Origin: Closterium sp. Naga37s-1
Taxonomy: Eukaryota; Streptophyta; Zygnematophyceae; Desmidiales; Closteriaceae
Direction of reading: 5' to 3'
DNA: 64,000 nt
Assembly (NCBI GenBank): GCA_947471745.1
Contig: CANJKZ010000011.1
Coordinates: forward strand, 806,001 to 870,000
Shown: in pieces, positions 1 to 11,300 of the stretch
Numbering within the stretch: the first letter of the stretch is position 1
Layout: each line of letters begins with the position of its first letter
Translations under genes and position numbers: made by a program
Notes under the pieces: model-generated
What the model was told of the DNA's origin: nothing
Databases searched by the model: none
The model's input: only the letters and a program-made list of their open reading frames with translations

Positions 1-715
1 TTTCCATGCCTTGGGACCACACTAGATATCCTTGATGAGATGCTTGACATGGTGCAGCTTGTTGGATGAGAGGCATTGAGAGAGAAGGAAGAATCCATGC
101 TTGGATCGGCGATTCCATTCCTTGGTCACTCCTTCGCTTGCAGGCGTCTTCAATTCTCCATCCATCACTTGAAGCAGCCCATAATGGTTAAATAGGAGCT
201 CCATCCTGAAGCTCCATGATGCCCAATCCTCCCCAGAGAACTTCTCCAGGTTGAGTGCCTTCACATCATCCTTGGCTGGTGTTGAAACAGATGCTATTGG
301 TGCAGATCCGCCTGCAACGCCTCTTCCTGCTTCCCCAGCGCCTCTTATGCCACCAGTGCCACTAAGACCAGCTGGAGCAGAACCTTCAGCCTCCATATTG
401 ACCCCGGAACAGAGAAGAACCGCCTCTGATACCACTTGTTATAGTATAGAGTCCACTTAGGCATCGCGGATGCCCTTCAAACCGCCTAAGCAGAATCTGA
501 CGACTTCGAACCGCCTCTGTTCAAAACGCTGTCACGATCAGCTCCAATAACATACGAGGCTGAAACTTGGACAGACGTTAGCTTTTGGTGACTGCTTTCG
601 AACTGTATATTGATTTCTTTCATCAGAGCTGTATGCGCTACGCATTGAACAAAAAACGTAAGCTTGGCTGAAAAACGTATAGTTTCATTGATGCAAGGAA
701 GAGGTGAGTACAACA
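1..715 (-). mobile_element. Ty1/Copia element A, 5' end (LTR, primer site, start of gag)
   Basis: Fossil LTR element running off the left edge. Reading on the minus strand: a probable LTR at 715-437 (279 bp, TGTTGTAC to CTATAACA), two bases, then primer site TGGTATCAGAGG at 434 (complementary to initiator Met tRNA), then gag from about 396 with the Copia UBN2 pattern KFSGEDWASWSFRMELL. The right LTR edge is inferred from TG/CA ends only. Only the first part is in the window, so I cannot say whether it is whole. Confidence 0.65.
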
Positions 716-1487
716 TTGCCTAGGGGACTCTTAAGGGGTTGGGACCATCCTGGGAACTCAGAGAAGGTTGAGTCTTAGGGGAGAAAGGCTAGAGAAGGAT
801 GGGAAACGTCCTAGCTAGGTCGGCAAAGCCAACCACACTTGGATGTTTAGAGCTGTACTCAAGGCTACCAATAGTGAGTCAAGCCAACCATGAGTCAGCT
901 TGTCTTCCCACTTGCACCCTCTTGCAAGCTGATTTCAGGAAGACCACACTTCTTAAAATGAGGGTGGTAGAGTCCCACTTGACCACCTGTACTTCTTGTC
1001 TCATTCTCTGTCCCTGCACCATTGGCATGACAACAATGAAAGGGTGGCAAGGGAAATGCTGCCAACAGTGCACCATGACCATGGAACAGTAACTTTCGAC
1101 AGCTGTCACGTGCTGCTCCGATGCTGGGATGTCCTGAAACTCGGTGACCTCCTGAACAACACGGCAAAGGACTACCACACCGATCGTCAAACCAATCAGA
1201 GCTTGGTAGATGAGTCAGCAGCCGAAATTGTGAACTTGCGTGTTACCAAAAAAGAGTAACACACACTTCCGGGATGCCATAGGTCTTGAAACTAAAAATG
1301 TTGCCATGCCTTGTAAACTGCTTCAAAAATTCTGAAACTTTCACGGTCTGAAGAGCAGATGTTGAAGCACCTCCCCACAAAATTCCAGAAGCTGAGCAGG
1401 CTTGTAGGCGGAATGGGAGTGTGATGACCGTGCCATTATAGTGCTTTGGTACAACACCAACCGCAGTGACTCCGACGACGACGATGC
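716..1487. other. Spacer between two Copia remnants
   Basis: No family recognised. Short open frames on both strands (for example minus 1500-1243 and 1190-879) match nothing I know and lack a codon-level signal I can defend. Confidence 0.4.
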
Positions 1488-2177
1488 CTAAGGAGGCCAC
1501 GAGAGGTCTGGCAGCCGTCGTCCCCGTCGAGTCAGAAACCAGCCGTGCAAGGAGAAGCAGTCGACAAGTCCTCGACCTTGGCGAAGGACGCCGACTCCTA
1601 CCTTGACCGCTGCCTCTCCTACCTTGCGAACACCCGTGACACCGCCCTGGAGTTCGGCGGTGGAGTAGAGTCGTTGAAGCTGGTTGGCTACGTGGACGCC
1701 GACGACAAGCAGAACCGGACGAGCACGGGCGGCTACGTTTTTGTCTTTGGAGGGGCTGCCGTCTCTTGTTCGAGCCAGCACATCAAGTGCGCGACGCTAT
1801 CGTTGACCGAGTCGGAGCACGTGGCGGCAACCGAAGCCGGCAAGGAGGGACGTCGCCTTCGCTTCCTCCTTGCAGAATTCCGGCAGCTGGACGCCGGGAC
1901 GCCGACTGTTCTTCGGGTGGACAACAAGTCGACATCATAGTCGCCAAAGGGCATGGGGTTGACGGGCAACCTCAAGCATATGGAGCGACGACAAACCTGG
2001 CTGCAGCACATGGTGAAGCGCGGGAAGTTTTCACTGAGGTACATCCCGACCGCTGAGCAGCCAGCCGACTTCCTGACGAAGGCGCTGCACTACCCGGCCT
2101 TCAACCAGTGCTCCGTTGCAATCGGCCAGGTGTGCCTAGTCGACGTGGGCGACGGTGATAATGACGTGCAGCAGTAG
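1488..2177 (+). mobile_element. Ty1/Copia element B, RNase H fragment
   Basis: Fossil 3' pol fragment. The RNase H signature is clear: LVGYVDADDKQNRTSTGGY, then DNKS, then KHMERRQTWL, FSLRYIPTAEQPADFLTKAL. No LTR pair could be assigned. It is broken, with at least two breaks, and diverged from the 43-64 kb elements, so it is a different subfamily. Confidence 0.7.
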
Positions 2178-2269
2178 GTGCCATGTACTCTTGCATGGCT
2201 GGTGCGGTGACCGGCGTGCTGCATGTTGGGTGCACGCAGACGAGCTATTCTCCAAGTAGTCCTGCTGTC

Positions 2270-2990
2270 TGGGCTGGCAGCCGACCTGCAATAGTGGGCG
2301 AGCTGGTCGACGGGCCTGGTCAACCTGCACAAAGGCCACTGCAAGGGCGCCAACTTTGGGAGGGCGCCAACTTCTGCTGGTCGTCTTGGGAGGGCGCCAA
2401 CTTCGGCTGGTCGACCTGGGAGGTCGACCAGTGGGGGGCGTTGACTTGGGTGACGCCGACCAGGGGGAGCCGACTGGGTGCTGACAGGTGTATTGGTCGA
2501 CCTGGAGTTGGTCGACCAGGTGGGTTGTCGACCTGGAGTTGGTCGACCAGGGGAGTGGTCGACCTGGTGTGGTCGACATGTGGTGGTCGTCGACCTAGGC
2601 GATCGACGGGCCTGGGATGACACACCTAATCGACATGGTTGCCTGGTTGACCAGGTTACTCGGACGACGAGGTCTGCGAGGTTCGCGACTGTCGCCTAGG
2701 TAGATTGGCAATGTTGACCTACGGTTCGGTGGCACGTGGTCAACAGGACTCCTCAGGTGCAACCGTCAACATGTGGTTGACTTGGCACTTGCGCAATGTG
2801 CGTGGCAGTGCATGTCATTACCATCTCCGTGCACCTGCGAAGTAGGTGCGCACACATGAGCATGTGTGGTGACCTATGGTGGCCTGTTGTTGGTGTGCTA
2901 GCACGCCAGCCTTGCAGGTCGACTGAGGACGCCTGAGGTCGACCAGCTGGCAAGTCGCCTTCGTCCTGAGCTAGTGGTCGACTTGTATGC
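2270..2990. repeat. GTCGAC-palindrome cluster downstream of element B
   Basis: About a dozen GTCGAC palindromes, mostly as GGTCGACC with flanking CTGG/CCAGG, are packed between about 2305 and 2970, densest at 2419-2592. Several neighbours are inverted and could pair. The position after an RNase H end suggests a 3' untranslated or LTR region of the same fossil, but no second copy is in the window. Confidence 0.5.
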
Positions 2991-3091
2991 TATGCTTCTG
3001 ATGTAGTATACCTTACCAATCTAGTTGCAACCATTGTTCTCTACTTTTGCTAGTGAAACTCTTGTGGTTTCGCCCTGTGAACGCACAAGTG

Positions 3092-4620
3092 CTAGAGAGC
3101 GACTAAGTGAACTATCACAGAGATCCCTCCTACCCCGTGCCTAGCCCGTAGTCTAGCTCCCGTTGATAGATTTATCTCCGTAGTCGACACATTTCCCCCT
3201 CCTAGGGTAAACGTGGTCGATGGCATGTGGATCTTCAAGGTCAAGCAGCTGCTTGAATCACCGCCTGTCTTCAAGGCGTGCTACATGGCGAGATGCTTTA
3301 ATCAGCGTGAGGGATTAAACTTCTTTCAGACCTTCTCCCCTATCCCAAAGATGACCACTCTTTGGGTAGTACTGCATGTCGTAGCACGGCGATACTACAA
3401 ACTGCACTTGCTAGAATTTTCCACTGCCTTCCTCCAAGGCAATCTGAACAAGGAGATCTGGCTGCGCCATCCTCCTAGCTTCATTGGCACTTTCCCAGCT
3501 GGGACCCACTATAGCCTGAGACGACCAGTCTATAGTCTCAGCCAGGCACCTCGTGGGTGGCACGACACTCTCTGCTCCACTCTTGCTGACCTCAGGTCTA
3601 GTCCTTCTTCAGCCGACCCGTCACTGTTCATTCATTATAGGTCTACTCCTTTCTTCGTCCTCGTGTACGTTGCTGACCTGGTCTTTGCTATAGCAAGCAC
3701 GTTTGCCTTGGCTTCAATGAAGTCAGAACTACGTAAAAAACACACTTGCACTGACCTTGGTGAGCTGCGGAGATCACCAGGGGACAGAGCAACATGCACC
3801 ATCACTCTGACTCAGTCACACATGGCGCAGCACGTCCCAGTCACACATGGCGCAGCACATCCTTCAGTAGGTTGGCTTCCTGTTCTCCTTCACATAGCCC
3901 ACTCCTCTTGCCGTTGATCACAGGCTCATTGCTCTTGTTCCCGACGAGCCGATTGAGCCTAGTGGCCGTTACACAAAGCTTGTGGGTTGCCTCATGTACC
4001 TGGTGACGTGTTCTCGATCGAACCTCGTCTATCCTCTTAGCGTCCTTGCCCTCTTTGTTGCGAGACACTGTACTGGTCGGCTGGTGTAAGAGGGTAGCGA
4101 ATTTCCTGGCCACCACATCAGGCATGGGGCTCAAACTCGGAGGGAGCCAGCCAGCGCGACTTACCGGACACAGCGAATCCTCGTGGGCGGCTGACGAGAA
4201 GACTCGCATGTCTATATAAGGCTATTGTTTCAGCTTGGGCTCCGGGTCTGTGTTGTGGAGGTCGACACGAGCGTCGTCTGTGGCTTCGTCCAGTGCTGAG
4301 GCCGAAATCTACGCCAGCGCCATGGCAACTCAAGAGATTCGCTGGCTGACTTTCTTGCTCACCGACCTAGTTGGGCGGCCTTGCTCCCCACTGACCTTAT
4401 TTGCTGACAACAAGGCCATGATCCTCTTGTGTCGAGTGGCTCAACTAGAGACCAGAGTAATGCAGAGGTGCGGTACTTTCTACTACGAGAGTTGCAGCGA
4501 AGCGGCAAGGCATGCTTGGTCTTTGTGTCCTCGGTGGCCAACACCGCTTCAACCCTTGCACCGCTTGCGTCCAACGAGAACCCTTGCACCCCTCCCCCCA
4601 CCCCCTTTCATGTCTAATTC
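3092..4620 (+). mobile_element. Ty1/Copia element C, decayed RT-RNase H fragment
   Basis: Fossil fragment related to the 43-64 kb family: RT block from about 3210 (VDGMWIFKVK, FFQTFSPIPKMTTL, HTCTDLGEL) and RNase H block from about 4235 (SVASSSAEAEIYASAMATQE, DNKAMILLC). No LTRs found. Heavily broken, many breaks, and clearly older than D, F, G and H by sequence divergence. Confidence 0.75.
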
Positions 4621-4766
4621 CTAAAAGCACCTAGGCCCTCATGGTGACGACGGTATCTTAGACATTCCTTGGTAAACTCTAGGTGTAGTGATACGAATTA
4701 CAGTGTACCAATCAAGCTAGAGCTTTGTCATTAATAGGGTTGGACGCACCGGTGCAAGGGTTCTCG
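4575..4766. repeat. Inverted repeat, 16-bp perfect arms
   Basis: CGAGAACCCTTGCACC at 4575-4590 and its exact reverse complement at 4751-4766. Outside the perfect core, GCGTCC/GGACGC segments also pair. It could be a foldback element or terminal repeats of a small transposon; no target duplication was found. The 4620-5080 stretch otherwise shows nothing recognisable. Confidence 0.55.
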
Positions 4767-5082
4767 AGGACGCACCGATTCATGAATCCTGCTTGCCACT
4801 GCTGGCACCTACAGCTACACCAATTCTAAACTGTCAACACTCTTCACTCTGTATGGCTTGATTGACATCGATCCCTTGAACAGAAGCACAGTCAATCATC
4901 AATCAATATCCGCATCCTTGGCAACAACACCTACAGCCATGCCTTCTTGGTATCGTGTCATTCAACTACTAGGGCATGCACTATCTCAGCCACAGGCAAT
5001 AATTTATCTACTTCAACAGCCTCCTTCATATGAACCTCCACAAAAATGTCTTAACATCCAGAGGGGAGCTTCCAACTACTGC

Positions 5083-5341
5083 TCAAACCAGCAGCAGCAG
5101 GGAAGCCACGGCAACGCCAGCAATGGCGGCTGCTGTGAGGCCGCCAGACTGGGAGGTGGACTTAGCAGGCGAAGGGGGGGCTGCTGGGGAGGCCGTGGGG
5201 GGAGATGGGGACCCTGTGGTGCTCCCAGGAGATAGGGGCGCTGGAGGCAACAAGGGAGGGGACATGGGAGGAGAAGTGGCATGCGAGGGGATATGAGACG
5301 AACATGTGGTTGCAATCAAGGTGTGGGACGGACAGAAATCG
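5083..5341 (-). CDS. Last exon of the LRR gene: Pro-rich linker and C-terminal hydrophobic tail
   Basis: Acceptor CAGCACAG|C at 5341 restores the phase-2 frame. The exon codes [13 protein letters not shown], a roughly 45-residue Pro/Ser/Thr/Ala-rich stretch with PSP, SPP and APP motifs (arabinogalactan-type glycosylation context), small residues SGG, then [18 protein letters not shown] and TGA at 5085-5083. Known: small-residue site, short spacer and a hydrophobic C-terminus with no cytosolic tail is the layout of a GPI-anchor signal. Alternative: the hydrophobic run is the start of a membrane helix and GTTTGAGC is a weak donor. The absence of kinase motifs in the window favours the first reading. 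Confidence 0.7.
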
Positions 5342-8300
5342 CTGTGCTGAGGAGAACAGCTTGATATCTGACTAGCACTCGATTATGTGTCAATCTAAAT
5401 CAGATATTAAAGTGCAAGAAGAGCACCAGTACTGCTGCTGCTTGCCAATGGCATGCTGGCCTATGCTTGGAGATGGGGATTCAGGGGAGTGGAATGAACA
5501 CGCTCACTGAAACTGAATGGGCAGACTCGAGAGTGCAAGGCGCATGTGATGTGAGAAAAGCTCATGTGACACAACACATCGAAGGGGGATGGCGGAGGAA
5601 CTCGTTATGGCTTACGAGGTGCTGGCTTGCCGCAGGTGGCACAGAAGGAGGCGCACTGGAGGCAAAAGGCACTCTGAGGCTGCTGCTGCGCCACGCATGG
5701 AGTGTAGTCAGCAGGGCAGGTCAGGCCACTTCCACTCACATTCCTGTACGTGCAAATGTGAGGGAAGACAACATACAGGCAAGGGAGGGCGGATTGATTC
5801 CTCCCATCGGGCTACAAGCGCACGCATCATAGCACACAGTGGATTTCAATTCTCTCATGCCTGTCGTTCTAGAAACACCAACCAGCTGGGTGCAATGCAC
5901 TGGTGGGCCAAGAGCTGCCATTCAGAAGAGAAGAGCGCTCACAAAGTAGAAAGCTGGGCGAGGCTGCCAATGGACGGTGGAATGCTGCCTGTCAGGGTGT
6001 TGTTGGCAATGTTTCTGATGACGGGGCATTAAAGGCCATGAACAACGACAGGGTTATTGGAGATATTAGAGAAGCACAGATTGTGGGACAGTAAATGGAG
6101 CAATGCATGACATTAACTGAGAAACAAACACATGGCGTTCAGGTTCACTCAAGGAGCCAAGGAGTAAATATTCAAATCATGGGCAATCCTTGAAGAAACA
6201 TTTGATAAAATACAAGTCCTCCAAGTTGGTGAGGCGTGCAAATGAATTTGGCATGGAGCCAGACAGTGAGTTTGAAGACAGCTCCCTGCATTCACCATGC
6301 ATTCACGATGGCATTCCCGATGGCATTCACGATGGCATTTACAATGGCATTCACGATGGCATTCCCGATGGCATTCACAAAGGCATTCACGATGGCATTC
6401 CCGATGGGAGTAAAGAATCACATGGCAATTGGTTGGGGTTGATTAGCAAATACAACAATCACAGGGATAGACGGGGGTGAGAGGATTGTTCTTAGGAGAA
6501 AGCCAGACTATGATTTTGAAGAAAACCTCTTGCATTCGTGATCAAACTTAGGATCACAATCACTTGCTGATGGTGTGATGGGGTTTGGCGGTTGATTAGC
6601 AGAAAGAAGAGGGATCGTGAGAAAGCGAGTTGTCTTTATGTGAGCCAAGCGTTTTCCATCTCACGTCGGGGAAAAAAATCAAATGATAGGTCACAGTGAG
6701 CTTCGAGATTCTCAATTGTACTTGGATTGAAGCATTGCTTGTATATTGTGTCACAAATTCACTGACGCATGCACGCTCGGCAGGCTGCGGATTCTTGACC
6801 TCAACGCTTGATGTTGGTGGAATTTGGGGTCATCTCAAGCTTGACACTCTTCTTGAGCTGCGTGTCTGACTGAAGACATCAGGTGGTCATGAGCACATTG
6901 AATGTAATGGTTCAAATCTACATACTTGCATTTCTGGATAATGGATAAAAGAGAGTCTAACTGATGTAGAGGTGTGAGAAAGTATATGCTACAGGTAGTT
7001 GGCTTACATGGAGTTTGTGTCCAGATGACGCAAAGGCAACAACTAGACATGAACAAAAACCGAACTCGAACTGGTTCGGGTTGAACTGTGCCAAGCCGAC
7101 CACCAACAAATCGAACCAAACTGGTTCGGTTTGGGTCGAACCGAAATGCGTTCGGGTTAAACCGAAATGCGTTCGGGTTGAACCGAAATGCTTTCGGGTT
7201 GAACCGAAGTGCGTTCGGGTTGAACCAAAATGCCTTCGGGTTGAACCAAAATGCGTGGTTGGAACTTGTACTGTTTGAGAGTGCAATGCTTCAGCAATGT
7301 GGTTCGACCAATGGGTAAAGAAGCAGGTTCAGGTCTATATTCGATTAGACGCGGCTCAACACACTTAGTCAAATTCAACCGAAGCGTTTGACCCAAACCA
7401 GTACTGGTTCGGATTAAACTAATTTGAGAAAAAAAAAGGGAACTAAAATCGATTTAACAATCAAATTAAACTGAAGTTCAGTTCATTGCTCATGTCTACC
7501 TACATTGCTTGTTACAAACAAATGCAATGTGTGGATGTGGTTCCATAAGCATTTCTTATGCCTGTGTTTGATAACGTTAAGCTTTCAACTACCGGCTTGA
7601 CCCTGGAAGGAATGGATGAAAGAAAAACATATGACTCACGCATATGGGTGCTTAAATCATGAGATGAAGTTCACCGATGCAGAGAAGAGAATGGACATGG
7701 GGAACCCAAATGGGCATGGGGAACCCAATGGGCATGGGGAACCCAAATGGGCATGGGGAACCCAAATGGGCATGGGGAACCCAAATTGGCCCCAAATGGG
7801 CATGGGGAGCCCAAATGGGCATGTGGTACCCAAATCGGCATGTGGTACCCAAATGGGCATGTGGTACCCAAATGGGCATGTGGTACCCAAATGGGCATGG
7901 GGAACCCAAATGGGCATGGGGAACCCAAATGGGCATGGGGAACCCAAATTGGCAAGGGGAATCCACATGGGCATGGGGAACCCAAATTGGCAAGGGGAAT
8001 CCACATGGGCATGGGGAACCCAAATGGACATGGGGAACTCAAATGGGCATGGGGAACTTAAAGGGGCATGTGGAACCCAAATGGGCATGGGGAACCCAAA
8101 TGGGCATGGGGAACCCAAATGGGCAAGGGGAATCCACATGGGCATGGGGAACCCAAATGGGCATGGGGAACCCAAATGGGCATGGGGAACCCAAATCTTA
8201 GTTGCGGAAGACGCTCGACCCGTCTTGCGTCTAGCGTCTAGACGCAGCGTCTAGACGCTAGACGCAAGACGCACCTTTAGACGCTAGACGCTTGGGCTAA

Positions 8301-11300
8301 ATTTTTTCGGGCAGCCCGAAAAAAAAACCGCGCGCGAAATTGAAATTTGCCGTTTCGACGCGAAATTCAATTTCGCGCCATTAGAACCCCTTCCCACCCA
8401 TTTCGACCAGCCCCCCACGCAATTTTGAATCCCCCCCAACCAAAATTGAACACAAACCACACTTCACCGCTTGGTATCTAGAAAACCCAACCTCTATGGC
8501 TAACCACCAAGAGGTTGGGGAGCACAAATCCCACATTTGGGCTCCCCATCATTCAGTTCTTCCAAATCTCTTTTGAAAACCCTTAGGGTTTAGCTAGTTC
8601 CTTCGATCCCCTCCTCCTGCAGAAATCTAAGAATGGGGAAGAGGTTATGGTACGGGGAAAAATTGACCCCATTGTGACATACGTGCATGTCCCCCACCCT
8701 CCCCATGCCCCATATAGTTTTTCTTGTCTGCCCGAACCTTTTTTTTAGCCTGCCCGGGCTTTCGTCTAATACTGCGTCTAATCTGACTCATCTAGCGTCT
8801 AGCGTCTTAGACGCTGCGTCTAGACGGACGCGTCTAAGACGCTAGACGCGTCTTCCGCAACTAAGACCCAAATTGGCATGTGGTACCCAAATGGGCATGT
8901 GGTACCCAAATGGGCATGTGGTACCCAAATGGGCATGGGGAACCCAAATGGGCATGTGGAACCCAAATGGGCATGTGGTACCCAAATGGGCATGTGGTAC
9001 CCAAATGGGCATGGGGAACCCAAATGGGCATGTGGTACCCAAATGGGCATGTGGTACCCAAATGGGCATGTGGTACCCAAATGGGCATGTGGTACCCAAA
9101 TGGGCATGGGGAACCCAAATGGGCATGTGGAACCCAAATGGGCATGTGGTACCCAAATGGGCATGTGGTACCCAAATGGGCATGTGGTACCCAAATGGGC
9201 GTGGGGAACCCAAATGGGCATGTGGTACCCAAATGGGCATGGGGAACCCAAATGGGCATGTGGTACCCAAATGGGCATGTGGTACCCAAATGGGCATGTG
9301 GTAACCAAATGGGCATGTGGTACCCAAATGAGCATGTGGTACCCAAATGGGCGTGGGGAACCCAAATGGGCATGTGGTACCCAAATGGGCGTGGGGAACC
9401 CAAATGGGCATGTGGTACCCAAATGGGCGTGGGGAACCCAAATGGGCATGTGGTACCCAAATGGGCGTGGGGAACCCAAATGGGCATGTGGTACCCAAAT
9501 GGGCGTGGGGAACCCAAATGGGCATGTGGTACCCAAATGGGCATGTGGTACCCAAATGGGCATGGGGAACCCAAATGGGCATGTGGTACCCAAATGGGCA
9601 TGTGGTACCCAAACGGGCATGTGGTACCCAAATGGGCATGTGGTACCCAAATGGGCATGTGGTACCCAAATGGGCATGGGGAACCCAAATGGGCATGTGG
9701 TACCCAAATGGGCATGGGGAACCCAAATGGGCATGTGGTACCCAAATGGGCGTGGGGAACCCAAATGGGCATGTGGTACCCAAATGGGCATGTGGTACCC
9801 AAATGGGCATGGGGAACCCAAATGGGCATGTGGTACCCAAATGGGCATGTGGTACCCAAACGGGCATGTGGTACCCAAATGGGCATGTGGTACCCAAATG
9901 GGCATGTGGTACCCAAATGGGCATGGGGAACCCAAATGGGCATGTGGTACCCAAATGGGCATGGGGAACCCAAATGGGCATGTGGTACCCAAATGGGCAT
10001 GTGGTACCCAAATGGGCATGTGATACCCAAATGGGCATGGGGAACCCAAATGGGCATGTGGTACCCAAATGGGCATGGGGAACCCAAATGGGCATGTGGT
10101 ACCCAAATGGGCATGTGGTACCCAAACGGGCATGTGGTACCCAAATGGGCATGTGGTACCCAAATGGGCATGTGGTACCCAAATGGGCATGGGGAACCCA
10201 AATGGGCATGTGGTACCCAAATGGGCATGGGGAACCCAAATGGGCATGTGGTACCCAAATGGGCATGTGGTACCCAAATGGGCATGTGGTACCCAAATGG
10301 GCATGTGGTACCCAAATGAGCATGTGGTACCCAAATGGGCATGGGGAACCCAAATGGGCATGTGGTACCCAAATGGGCATGGGGAACCCAAATGGGCATG
10401 TGGAACCCAAATGGGCATGTGGTACCGAAATGGGCATGTGGTACCCAAATGGGCGTGGGGAACCCAAATTGGCATGTGGAACCCAAATGGGCATGTGGTA
10501 CCCACATGGGCATGGGGAACCCAAATGGGCATGTGGAACCCAAATGGGCATGTGGTAGTACCCAAATGGGCATGTGGAACCCAAATGGGCATGTGGTACC
10601 CAAATGGGCATGTGGAACCCAAACGGGCATGTGATACCTGGCTGTACCTAATATGTTAACCCAAGAATGATCACTACTCACAGTCGAATCAAGTTCGAGA
10701 GCATGGAGAGGGAGTCGGGAATTGTTCCACTCAGGCTGTTGTTGTTCAAGACTCTGATGAAAGAAAGGCATGCAAGCAAGGGGCGAGCAAACGGGGAAAT
10801 TGGTGTTGAGAAATGGAAGAAAGATGCATGCTGGTTATCATTTTCACATGTCCTAGCTTCGTGCCTTGCATTTCCTGGTGTTTGCCACTCATAGCCTTGC
10901 ATTATTTACAAAAGTATCCTTTTTACAGCATTTGTTAAGCAGCCGCAGATGAGAAAACAAGCTTGATTGGGATGCTTTGCAAGGATATCAGAATTGCACA
11001 TGACAGGTGTATGTATGTAGTGCAACGGCAAAACCGAACGAAATCAACACAAAATCATGTATGTACGGCCACCACTCGCAAATATTGAGTGAACTACTTG
11101 CGAGCCAAGCATCAGACTAATGCTGAGTATCACGTGTCAACCGACTAGACATGAGCAACAAGCGAACCGAACACGTTTGTCTCGAACAGTTTGCGAACAC
11201 TTGATCAATTCGAACAGAACCGAACACGTTTGACTCGAACAGTTTTCTTAAATGTTAGTGTTCCCTGTTCGAGTATAGGGTCGAACAGTTTTGAGGCAAG

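Noticed and set aside
1243-1500. 85-codon minus-strand frame
   Set aside because: No family recognised and no splice or start context to support it.
1-5082. Kinase domain of the LRR gene
   Set aside because: No HRD, DFG or glycine-loop pattern found on the minus strand; this interval is Copia remnants and unassigned DNA.
8820-10771. Open frames up to 636 codons on both strands
   Set aside because: Produced by the 19-bp minisatellite; the same 19-residue cycle appears in all frames.
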